A stretch of DNA of 6,738 nt, taken from the NCBI GenBank assembly GCA_002369025.1, contig DFDV01000047.1:1-6738 (forward strand), given 5' to 3'. Positions 1-5,726 of this stretch are shown here, piece by piece. The notes under the pieces are model-generated. The model saw only the letters and a program-made list of their open reading frames with translations. It did not search any database and was not told the DNA's origin. Within the stretch, counting starts at the first letter, position 1, and each line of letters begins with the position of its first letter. Both the position numbers and the translations under genes were made by a program. The stretch comes from Treponema sp. UBA3819. Its GTDB lineage: Bacteria; Spirochaetota; Spirochaetia; Treponematales; Treponemataceae.

Positions 1-312
1 CCGCTGGCCTATATGCGCGGCCGGACGCTGTCCGACGCCTTCATCATCCTGGACGAGGCCCAGAATACCACTTCCGAACAGATGAAAATGTTCCTGACGC
101 GTATGGGAGAGGGTTCTAAAGTTTTTGTAACAGGAGACGTAACACAAATCGACCTGCCAAAGAAAAAGGCATCGGGACTTGTACATGCATTGCGCGTACT
201 TGCTTCCATAGATGAAATCGGCAGGATACAGCTGACGGATGGGGATGTAGTCCGCTCATCGCTCGTCAGAAAAATTGTACAGGCATATGAACATGAACAA
301 GACGAATACTGA
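1..312 (+). CDS. phoH: PhoH-family ATPase, C-terminal part (5' end cut by window)
   Basis: Frame 1 is open from the first base to TGA at 310-312, giving the last 103 residues of a PhoH (YbeZ-type) protein. Visible are the Walker B segment FIILDEAQNTT preceded by GRTLSDA, the sensor-like VTGDVTQIDLP, and the closing GLVHAL / SLVRKIVQAYE region. All are classic for the PhoH family, cytoplasmic P-loop ATPases related to the helicase core that are genetically and physically linked to YbeY in RNA metabolism. The Walker A loop lies upstream of the window. The 3' end overlaps the start of the next gene by about 20 bases, which suggests translational coupling. The first 21 codons are strikingly GC-rich (20 of 21 end in G or C), whereas codon choice after about base 64 matches the rest of the window. 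Family assignment is secure; the exact RNA substrate is unknown. Confidence 0.95.
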   Translation, partial: PLAYMRGRTLSDAFIILDEAQNTTSEQMKMFLTRMGEGSKVFVTGDVTQIDLPKKKASGLVHALRVLASIDEIGRIQLTDGDVVRSSLVRKIVQAYEHEQDEY

Positions 313-2092
313 AAAAACACCGTTTTTTGCACCTTTGTGGAAAGCGGTATCTGATTATGTACGGGTAAAGTGGCATATTCTGCTGCTTTTTATCCTTTCA
401 TTTCTTGTTGCGACGGGCATTATCTATCTTGACCGTTCTACACTGGAAACCGTAGCATCTTTTTCACTTAATGAATATGAAGTGGGACAGATTGCAGACC
501 GTACTATTTATGCACCTCAGTCTATTCCTGCCGACGAACTCTATCCTGTTTCTATAGAAGAAGGCGAAAAAGTAATCCGCAAGGGATTTCCCATCAGCGA
601 AGAAGATTACATGAAGCTGAGAAAGATGGCGGCTTCTCCCCGTTATATAGATTACCGGGCTTTTCTGGACAATGTGCTCCTTCTTGCACTGCTGTCTGCC
701 CTCTGGTTCCTGCTTTATTCGCCCTCGCTTTTGGGAAGACAGGTTGAATTTAAGGAACTGATGCTGGAAGCCATTCTTTTTGTGATTGTCTTTGCGGCAA
801 CTGTTTTTGGCGGAAAAGCCCCGTCATTCCAGTCTGTGTATGCACTTCCCATTGTCATTCCCTCGGCTCTTTCAGTTTTTCTGATTGCCATTCTCTTTGG
901 ACAGACTTCTGCCCTTTATTTTTCATTTATTCTTGCCTTTGGCGTGCTGAATGCCGCTCATTTTCATGAGACGTCCACAAGCCTTGCCGTTGCCCATATC
1001 GTTCCCATGCTCTTTACTCTGGCCTCGGGACTGAGTGCAGCCCGTATTGTCCGCCGCATTGAACGCCGCATTGATCTGGTCTTTGCTTCAATCATGCTTG
1101 CACTTCTGCATGTGGTCTTTATGGTGATGTTTAAGGTCATCTTTAACGACAGTTTCTCAGACCTGCTTTTCGTACTTCCCTGCATTGCTCTTAACGGCTT
1201 CCTTTCCGGTATTCTTGTACTGGGACTTCTTACTCCGCTTGAATCTATCCTGAACACGGCATCTGTATTCAGACTGATGGATTTGAGCGATCTGAATACT
1301 CCGGTTATGCGCCGCATGCTTTTGACGGCAAGCGGAACCTATAATCACAGCATGCTGGTAGCTACTCTTGCAGAAAACGCCTGTAAGGCAATCGGTGCAA
1401 ATGCCCTGCTTGCAAGAGTCGGCGCATATTATCACGATATCGGCAAGATGGATCAGCCCGAATACTTTGTAGAAAATCAGGCGGGCGGTGAAAACAAGCA
1501 CAATAATATCAATCCCTCTCTTTCTGCATCTATCATCCGCAGTCATGTAAAGCGGGGAGTGGAAAAGGCCCATCAGCTCAGGCTACCAAAGCCCATTGTA
1601 GACATTATCGGCGAACATCACGGAAACAGTGTCATGGCTTTCTTCTATAATGAAGCAAAGCAGAAAGATCCCAATGTAAGCCCGGAATCATATTCATACA
1701 CGGGAAATCCGCCTACTTCAAAGGAAAGTGCTGTCGTGATGATTGCAGACACGGTGGAAGCGGCATGCCGTACTCTGGACAAGCCGTCTGTTCCCCGTCT
1801 GGATAAATTCATTCAGACCCTCATGCAGTCAAAAATTGACAATCACCAGATGGATAACTGTCGTCTGACCTTTGGCGACCTGACTAAAATCCGCGAGTCT
1901 TTTGTGCAGATTCTTGCAGGCTACTACCATAGCCGTATTGAATATCCCAATCAGAAAGATCCTGATGCAGAAACAAAGTCTGGCAGTGAAGCAAATCTTC
2001 CCAATGCAGCAGAAAATCATCTTGCCTCTGCAGGCGAAAAATCAAGTTCAACATTGAGCGACAAGACTCTGGACGAGGCAAAGAATTCATGA
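293..2092 (+). CDS. pgpH: PgpH-type 7TM-HD phosphodiesterase (probable c-di-AMP hydrolase) with short outer domain
   Basis: This integral membrane protein has about 599 residues. One N-terminal helix (about 27-46) is followed by a brief extracytoplasmic stretch (47-125), seven helices (about 126-313) and a cytoplasmic HD domain. The metal and catalytic set is complete: H352 (in YNHS), H381-D382 (in YYHDIGK), H418 (in SHVKRG), H442-H443 (in GEHHG) and D486 (in IADTVEA). Characterised Firmicutes PgpH proteins with this layout hydrolyse cyclic-di-AMP to pApA; that substrate is inferred here. The outer domain keeps the entry motif VGQIADRTIYAP and exit motif EGEKVIRKGFPIS but lacks most of the sequence between them. 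A polar tail (552-599) follows the HD domain. The start is uncertain: ATG 293 has AGG at 281-283 nine bases upstream, ATG 287 is too close to it, and TTG 275 has no ribosome site. The gene overlaps phoH upstream and ybeY downstream (ATGA). Confidence 0.92.
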   Translation: MNKTNTEKTPFFAPLWKAVSDYVRVKWHILLLFILSFLVATGIIYLDRSTLETVASFSLNEYEVGQIADRTIYAPQSIPADELYPVSIEEGEKVIRKGFPISEEDYMKLRKMAASPRYIDYRAFLDNVLLLALLSALWFLLYSPSLLGRQVEFKELMLEAILFVIVFAATVFGGKAPSFQSVYALPIVIPSALSVFLIAILFGQTSALYFSFILAFGVLNAAHFHETSTSLAVAHIVPMLFTLASGLSAARIVRRIERRIDLVFASIMLALLHVVFMVMFKVIFNDSFSDLLFVLPCIALNGFLSGILVLGLLTPLESILNTASVFRLMDLSDLNTPVMRRMLLTASGTYNHSMLVATLAENACKAIGANALLARVGAYYHDIGKMDQPEYFVENQAGGENKHNNINPSLSASIIRSHVKRGVEKAHQLRLPKPIVDIIGEHHGNSVMAFFYNEAKQKDPNVSPESYSYTGNPPTSKESAVVMIADTVEAACRTLDKPSVPRLDKFIQTLMQSKIDNHQMDNCRLTFGDLTKIRESFVQILAGYYHSRIEYPNQKDPDAETKSGSEANLPNAAENHLASAGEKSSSTLSDKTLDEAKNS

Positions 2093-2571
2093 GCAACAGG
2101 GTATTAGTTTCAGTACAGGAAGACATGGAAAGTCCCTCATGGCTGGAAAGTATTGAGCCCTACATGCAAAAGGTTCTTTCTGCCCTGAACTTTGACGGCG
2201 AGGAGATTTCGGTACTTTTTTGTAACGACGCTTTTATTCAGGAGTTAAATAAAGAGTACCGTAATATAGATGCCCCCACAGACGTGCTTTCTTTTGAAAG
2301 TGGCGATGAATATACTGATGAAGACGGAAAAGTCTGGCTCAGCATGGGTGACATCATCATAAGTGTGGAGACGGTGCCTAAAAATGCCGCTTACTTTGGC
2401 GTGAGTCAGAATGAGGAATTAAAAAGGCTTTTGATTCACGGGACCCTCCATCTGAACGGTTACGACCACGGAGAAGCGCATATTGAGCCGGGCGTAGAGC
2501 CTGATGATGAAATGCTAAAGCTTCAGGAAACTGTATTGAGCGGTTTTTCTGACATTACTATTATAGAATAA
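2089..2571 (+). CDS. ybeY: Endoribonuclease YbeY (rRNA maturation factor)
   Basis: This cytoplasmic zinc protein of 160 residues is about the usual family length (E. coli about 155). The signature H-x3-H-x5-H zinc site is HGTLHLNGYDH, with H117, H121 and H127. The conserved NKEYRNIDAPTDVLSF block (54-69) carries the invariant arginine R58, and GDIIIS (87-92) and the closing EMLKLQETVL helix also fit. YbeY proteins act in 16S rRNA 3'-end maturation and 70S ribosome quality control, and work with PhoH/YbeZ. The ATG overlaps the pgpH stop in an ATGA junction, so translation is probably coupled; GAGG at 2075-2078 is a reasonable ribosome site ten bases upstream. Nothing appears truncated. Confidence 0.97.
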   Translation: MSNRVLVSVQEDMESPSWLESIEPYMQKVLSALNFDGEEISVLFCNDAFIQELNKEYRNIDAPTDVLSFESGDEYTDEDGKVWLSMGDIIISVETVPKNAAYFGVSQNEELKRLLIHGTLHLNGYDHGEAHIEPGVEPDDEMLKLQETVLSGFSDITIIE

Positions 2572-2572
2572 A

Positions 2573-2576
2573 GGAG
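2573..2576 (+). promoter_or_regulatory. Distant Shine-Dalgarno sequence for tlyC
   Basis: AAGGAGAAAA begins at 2571, directly at the ybeY stop, and contains the only strong SD core before tlyC. It ends 32 bases before ATG 2609, far beyond normal spacing. No ATG, GTG or TTG in the tlyC frame lies between them: the frame reads through from 2567 without a start codon. The hairpin at 2582-2595 sits in the gap and would shorten the effective distance to about 18 bases if folded. Its role in initiation is inferred. Confidence 0.45.
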
Positions 2577-2581
2577 AAAAA

Positions 2582-2595
2582 GCACGGAAACGTGC
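2582..2595 (+). other. GAAA-tetraloop hairpin between SD and tlyC start
   Basis: GCACG (2582-2586) and CGTGC (2591-2595) form a perfect 5-bp stem closed by the tetraloop GAAA, a GNRA loop that is unusually stable in RNA. No T-tract follows directly, so it is not an intrinsic terminator. It lies between the strong GGAG and the ATG of tlyC, where it may bridge the spacing or modulate initiation. The fold is read from the sequence; the role is inferred. Confidence 0.55.
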
Positions 2596-2608
2596 AGTAA
2601 AGCAGAGT

Positions 2609-3442
2609 ATGAGTTTTTTTAAGTTTGGAAAAAACAAAGACGGAGACCCTCACTCTAGCAGCCCGGCAGGGCTTCATGGGGGCGCTGACCGGGCACAAGA
2701 AGAAATCTTGATTGAAGAAAAAAAGGACATGATTAAGGGAATTGAAGATTTGTCCAATACTTCAGTCAAGGAAGTTATGATTCCCCGTATCGATGTGGAT
2801 TTACTGTCCCTTGATACACCGCAGGATGAACTGCTGGAAAAAATTTCTGAAAGCGGACATTCTCGTTTTCCCGTTTATGAAGAATCTATCGACAATATTG
2901 TCGGTGTTCTGTATGTAAAGGATTTGATTAAGGCTTTTGCAAAAAAAGAAGCAGTGGACCTTAGAAAAGTGGTTCGGAAAGCATATTTTGTTCCCGAGTC
3001 AAAGAAAATTGATGCGCTTTTGCGTGAGTTTAAGCGGCGTCACGTACACATTGCCATCGCCATTGATGAATACGGCGGAATTTCCGGCATAGTGTGTATG
3101 GAAGATATTATTGAAGAGATTGTCGGCGATATTCAGGATGAGTTTGACAACGAGCGCGAGGACATTGTTTCTCTTGGTGAAGATAATGTATGGATGTGCG
3201 ATGCCCGCGTAAATCTGGAAGATATGAACGAAGAAATCGGTTCTGATTTTCCCACGGATGATTTTGACACCCTGGGAGGCTTTGTTCTGGACTTGTTCGG
3301 CCGGATTCCTTCAAAATACGAGAAAATCAGCTGGAATAATTATGAATTCATCGTGCAGGACATGGAAGGTCACCGCGTAAATCTCATTAAGGTAATCCGC
3401 AATGACGAACTGCCTGATGCGGAAGCAGACGGTAATGAGTAA
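2609..3442 (+). CDS. tlyC: TlyC/CorC-type two-CBS-domain protein
   Basis: This 277-residue protein has no membrane helices. A charged, low-complexity N-terminus (1-45) is followed by a first CBS motif (about 53-112, with VKEVMIPR, HSRFPVYEE and IVGVLYVKDL), a second CBS motif (about 118-178, with HVHIAIAIDEYGG, GIVCMEDIIEEIVGDI), and a CorC_HlyC transporter-associated domain (about 192-265, with DFDTLGGFVLDLFGRIP). The membrane DUF21 domain found in many relatives is absent, as in E. coli CorC/YbeX and spirochaetal TlyC. TlyC has been annotated as a haemolysin, but the CorC relatives are tied to magnesium/cobalt resistance and ribosome metabolism, and a toxin role is not supported by the sequence. 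Placement directly after ybeY mirrors enterobacterial ybeY-ybeX. ATG 2609 is the first possible start in frame after the TAG at 2564. Confidence 0.95.
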   Translation: MSFFKFGKNKDGDPHSSSPAGLHGGADRAQEEILIEEKKDMIKGIEDLSNTSVKEVMIPRIDVDLLSLDTPQDELLEKISESGHSRFPVYEESIDNIVGVLYVKDLIKAFAKKEAVDLRKVVRKAYFVPESKKIDALLREFKRRHVHIAIAIDEYGGISGIVCMEDIIEEIVGDIQDEFDNEREDIVSLGEDNVWMCDARVNLEDMNEEIGSDFPTDDFDTLGGFVLDLFGRIPSKYEKISWNNYEFIVQDMEGHRVNLIKVIRNDELPDAEADGNE

Positions 3443-3464
3443 TTATCTGGCACGATACAGATAA
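3443..3464 (+). other. Intercistronic hairpin after tlyC stop
   Basis: TTATCTG (3443-3449) and CAGATAA (3458-3464) are perfect 7-bp inverted arms around an 8-nt loop, starting at the first base after the tlyC TAA. No T-run follows, so an intrinsic terminator is unlikely. A processing, stability or protein-binding site in the tlyC-TPR mRNA is more plausible, but no function is shown. Confidence 0.5.
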
Positions 3465-3495
3465 ACACAGACAAGAGACTGATGTGGGGGTGGGT

Positions 3496-5550
3496 ATGCA
3501 AAATCTTCTCAAATGCTTTATTCTTGCCGGTGCACTTTTTTTGTGCACGTCAGTTCTATTTTCTCAGACACCAAAGGCCAGAAAGTATTTTGAAAGCGGC
3601 CTGAACAAGCAGCAGCACTATGATTATTACGGTGCAAGTGAAGATTTTCAGGAAGCCCTGCAGATTAATCCATCCTATGGCGACGCCTGGTTTCATCTTG
3701 CCCAGGTGAGTTATGAACTGGATGACTATAACCTTGCCTTGAATTATCTGGACAGTGCAGAAAAATATTCACGCGACAATACCGAAATCATGAACCTGCG
3801 CGGTCTGGTCTACATTTCCCTGAACAGGCTGACGGATGCCCGCTCAGTCTTTGAGGCTATGCTGAAAAAATACCCAAACAATGTGCAGGCCCGCTTTGGA
3901 CTGGCGGAACTGGATTTGTATGCGGGAAGTATTGACGGTGCAAAAAATCTCTACAAAGATGCGCTGAAAAGGCAGGGGGATAACCGCAAGGCTCTGCTTT
4001 CCCTAGCCGTAATTGCTGCGGAAGAAGAGCACGATGATGTGGCTGAGTCCTATCTGCGTCAGGCCCTCCGCTATCATTCAGGAGACCCGCAGGTGCATTA
4101 TCTTGCCGGCTATCTTTCTGCCCGTGCCGGAAAACTGGATGAGGCAGAAAGGCGGGCGAGGGCAGCGGTACAGATAAACGGTGAATATACCAGGGCTTAT
4201 GTACTGCTTGCTTCTGTTCTCTACGGACAGGCCCGCTATGATGAAGTGATAGATATTTGTGACTATCTTATTGCCCAGAACAGGACTACGGCTGCCGCCT
4301 GGTATCTGAAGGGACTTTCGCAGAAAAATCAGGGCAAAAGCGAAGATGCCATTTCTACCTGGACGAGTGCCCTTGTCATAGATCCTCAGAATGAAGTGAT
4401 GCGCTCTGCCCTGGAACTGCTGGTTATCAAGTCGACTCAGGTGGAAGACGAAAGGCGGGGCCAGTGGGCGGTCTATCACATAAAAAAAGCCCGTGACTAT
4501 GCAAAACTTTTTATGGGCGAGGAAGCACGCTATGAGTATCAGCGGGCACTCAAAATTGACCCCAACAATGCAAAAGCCAGGGATGAATTTGCCACGCTTC
4601 TTTCCCATGAAGGACTGAATGAACTTTATCTCCAGCAGCTAAAATTTATCAGTGAGCATGAAAAAACTTCCGCTTCTGATGAAAAAGATGAAGATGAACG
4701 CTACCGTAAGCTCAAGATGTCTGACACGATAGAAGCCTATGATTCCCTTATGAAGAATTCCCTCAATAGCAAATGGGAAATAGATCCCTTCTATCTGGAT
4801 AAGACCCGCTGGCATGTCGGACTTTATTATGTCAATTCTCCGGTTCAGCTTATCCATACGGAACTGGAACAGATTTCTGCTGACATGATTCAGGATGTCT
4901 TTACCGGCGTTGCAGTTACTTCTGTGGATGTTCAGCATCGTCCTGTAAACGGCTATGGAGAAGCATACCGACTTTCCCGTACCGGAAATATGGACTACTT
5001 CATCATCCTTACCGTTGATGAAAGCGAGAGGGAAGTGTCCATGGATGCCGTTTTGTATTCAGCACGGACGGGGGTAGAACTCACCAGATTCAGCACCTTC
5101 CGCACTGGAAACGACAAATACGCCTCTGTATTACGGTCTTTCCGCAGAAATCTTTTGCACCTGCTCCCTGTGAGGGGAAAAATTATAAGCCGCAGCGTGA
5201 ACGAAGTGCTTGTTGATGTGGGCAAGGTGGAAGGCATTGTTCCCAATACTGTACTCGATGTGGTAAAGGCAGGTTCTGTCCGCACAAAAGACAATGGTCT
5301 GGGAGTAGATTTCCCCAAAGACAGTCAGCTTGGAAAAATCATTGTAAGCCGTACGGGAGAAGAAATCTCTCAGGGACAGCTGGAGCAGAAGGGCTTTTAC
5401 GATCGGGTAAATGTGGGAGACGAAGTTCTGGTCTTTTCTCAGCCTGATGAGCAGGGAAATGCTGTCATGGATACGGAAAAGGCTAGTGCCGAACAGCTTG
5501 GTCGGGTTCGTACGCCTGCCATTGTGGATGTTATCCGCAGCATAGAGTAA
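3496..5550 (+). CDS. Exported TPR protein with CsgG/FlgT-like C-terminal region
   Basis: This 684-residue protein of unknown function begins with a signal peptide (basic MQNLLK, hydrophobic to about 22, likely cut after LFS at 23), so it is probably periplasmic or outer-membrane-associated. There are about nine TPR units: eight consecutive (about 28-297) and one more near 326-361, ending in typical ALKIDPNN-like turns. A charged linker (388-408, Lys/Asp/Glu-rich) follows. Residues about 426-556 then resemble a CsgG/FlgT-middle-type alpha/beta domain (MDYFIILTVDE, VLYSARTGVELTRFS). The last part (561-684) is beta-rich, with VNEVLVDVGKVEGIVPNTVLDV and VNVGDEVLVF, like the C-terminal beta domain of FlgT-type proteins. 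Those two domain calls are my reading of patterns. ATG 3496 is chosen because GGGGG at 3486-3490 gives a ribosome site five bases away; GTG 3484 is the alternative. It follows tlyC by 53 bases and may share its transcript. Confidence 0.9.
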   Translation: MQNLLKCFILAGALFLCTSVLFSQTPKARKYFESGLNKQQHYDYYGASEDFQEALQINPSYGDAWFHLAQVSYELDDYNLALNYLDSAEKYSRDNTEIMNLRGLVYISLNRLTDARSVFEAMLKKYPNNVQARFGLAELDLYAGSIDGAKNLYKDALKRQGDNRKALLSLAVIAAEEEHDDVAESYLRQALRYHSGDPQVHYLAGYLSARAGKLDEAERRARAAVQINGEYTRAYVLLASVLYGQARYDEVIDICDYLIAQNRTTAAAWYLKGLSQKNQGKSEDAISTWTSALVIDPQNEVMRSALELLVIKSTQVEDERRGQWAVYHIKKARDYAKLFMGEEARYEYQRALKIDPNNAKARDEFATLLSHEGLNELYLQQLKFISEHEKTSASDEKDEDERYRKLKMSDTIEAYDSLMKNSLNSKWEIDPFYLDKTRWHVGLYYVNSPVQLIHTELEQISADMIQDVFTGVAVTSVDVQHRPVNGYGEAYRLSRTGNMDYFIILTVDESEREVSMDAVLYSARTGVELTRFSTFRTGNDKYASVLRSFRRNLLHLLPVRGKIISRSVNEVLVDVGKVEGIVPNTVLDVVKAGSVRTKDNGLGVDFPKDSQLGKIIVSRTGEEISQGQLEQKGFYDRVNVGDEVLVFSQPDEQGNAVMDTEKASAEQLGRVRTPAIVDVIRSIE

Positions 5551-5567
5551 AAACTGAGCTTGACCTC

Positions 5568-5614
5568 TGCCAGTATGCCACTTGACAATTCATTTGTTCC
5601 GGGGTATACTGGTA
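5568..5614 (+). other. 12-bp imperfect dyad spanning rho promoter P1
   Basis: Bases 5568-5579 (TGCCAGTATGCC) pair with 5603-5614 (GGTATACTGGTA): ten Watson-Crick pairs plus two G-U pairs in RNA, around a 23-nt loop. The right arm contains the P1 -10 hexamer and the loop holds its -35. In RNA reading through from the TPR gene this would be a long 3' stem-loop; in DNA it could be an operator. No T-tract follows immediately. The structure is seen in the sequence; both roles are inferred. Confidence 0.5.
5582..5610 (+). promoter_or_regulatory. Sigma-70-type promoter P1 upstream of rho
   Basis: TTGACA (5582-5587, perfect consensus) is separated by exactly 17 bases from TATACT (5605-5610, five of six). 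The start point is expected near 5617. GGTATACT is immediately repeated as GGTATAGT (5611-5618), giving a second -10-like hexamer at 5613-5618. Transcripts from P1 would meet the terminator at 5628-5652 almost at once, so P1 output into rho may be conditional. Confidence 0.75.
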
Positions 5615-5621
5615 TAGTCTT

Positions 5622-5726
5622 ATGAACGAACGCAATAAAGCGTTCCTTTTTTGGAAAAATCCTTTGACATACATATCTATTATTTTTATATCCTTAATCT
5701 CATGGAGTATCAGCAAATGCCATTGA
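5622..5726 (+). CDS. Possible 34-codon leader ORF overlapping rho start (weak)
   Basis: ATG 5622 opens a 34-codon frame ending at TGA 5724-5726, ten bases inside rho. The peptide starts MNERNKAFLFWKNP and continues as a hydrophobic Ile/Ser-rich stretch ending KCH, which could be a membrane segment or simply the translation of AT-rich noncoding DNA. No SD precedes the ATG, but it sits only about five bases after the predicted P1 start, so it could be read as a near-leaderless message. Codons 3-8 form the terminator stem, so translation would disturb termination. E. coli rho also has a short leader ORF (rhoL), of unrelated sequence. It is most probably regulatory or spurious. Confidence 0.2.
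   Translation: MNERNKAFLFWKNPLTYISIIFISLISWSISKCH
5628..5652 (+). terminator. Intrinsic terminator between P1 and P2 of rho
   Basis: GAACGC (5628-5633) and GCGTTC (5640-5645) form a perfect 6-bp stem with loop AATAAA, followed by C and six T (5647-5652). This is a compact Rho-independent terminator. It may end the upstream operon (78 bases after the TPR stop), attenuate P1 transcripts, or both. It reads only in the + direction, since no T-tract follows on the other strand. Confidence 0.75.
5664..5692 (+). promoter_or_regulatory. Promoter P2 of rho
   Basis: TTGACA (5664-5669, perfect) is followed after 17 bases by TATATC (5687-5692, four of six), in an AT-rich setting downstream of the terminator. 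The start point would be near 5699, giving a leader of only about 18 bases that just includes the rho ribosome site. This is the likeliest terminator-independent promoter for rho; the -10 is weak. Confidence 0.6.
5704..5707 (+). promoter_or_regulatory. rho ribosome binding site
   Basis: GGAG lies nine bases before ATG 5717. It overlaps an in-frame upstream ATG (5702) that has no SD of its own, so this site decides for 5717 as the rho start. Confidence 0.7.

Noticed and set aside
275..277. TTG as pgpH start
   Set aside because: It gives a longer frame but has no SD and adds only MYRH before two ATG codons; ATG 293 has AGG nine bases upstream.
1157..1573. 138-codon open frame on the minus strand
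   Set aside because: It is antisense to the conserved membrane and HD region of pgpH, with no domain-like pattern and no ribosome site seen.
1836..1841. TTGACA inside pgpH as an internal promoter for ybeY
   Set aside because: No -10 hexamer at acceptable spacing; the nearest candidate is about 12 bases away and poor.
2660..2673. Hairpin AGCCC-GGCA-GGGCT
   Set aside because: It lies inside the tlyC coding sequence, has no T-tract and is short enough to occur by chance in a GC-rich patch of low-complexity codons.
2609..3442. Haemolysin toxin call for TlyC
   Set aside because: The protein is a soluble CBS/CorC_HlyC protein with no signal peptide, membrane segment or pore-forming motif; the name is historical.
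3484..3486. GTG as start of the TPR protein
   Set aside because: It adds MGVG ahead of a clean signal peptide and uses up the GGGGG that makes a good ribosome site for ATG 3496.
3526..3549. Lipoprotein lipobox in the TPR protein (LFLC)
   Set aside because: Leu directly before the Cys is not an accepted -1 residue even for relaxed spirochaete lipoboxes; cleavage after LFS by signal peptidase I fits better.
4078..4608. 176-codon open frame on the minus strand
   Set aside because: It lies entirely within the TPR gene, has Cys/Phe/Ile-rich shadow composition with no recognisable motif, and is antisense to a well-supported protein.
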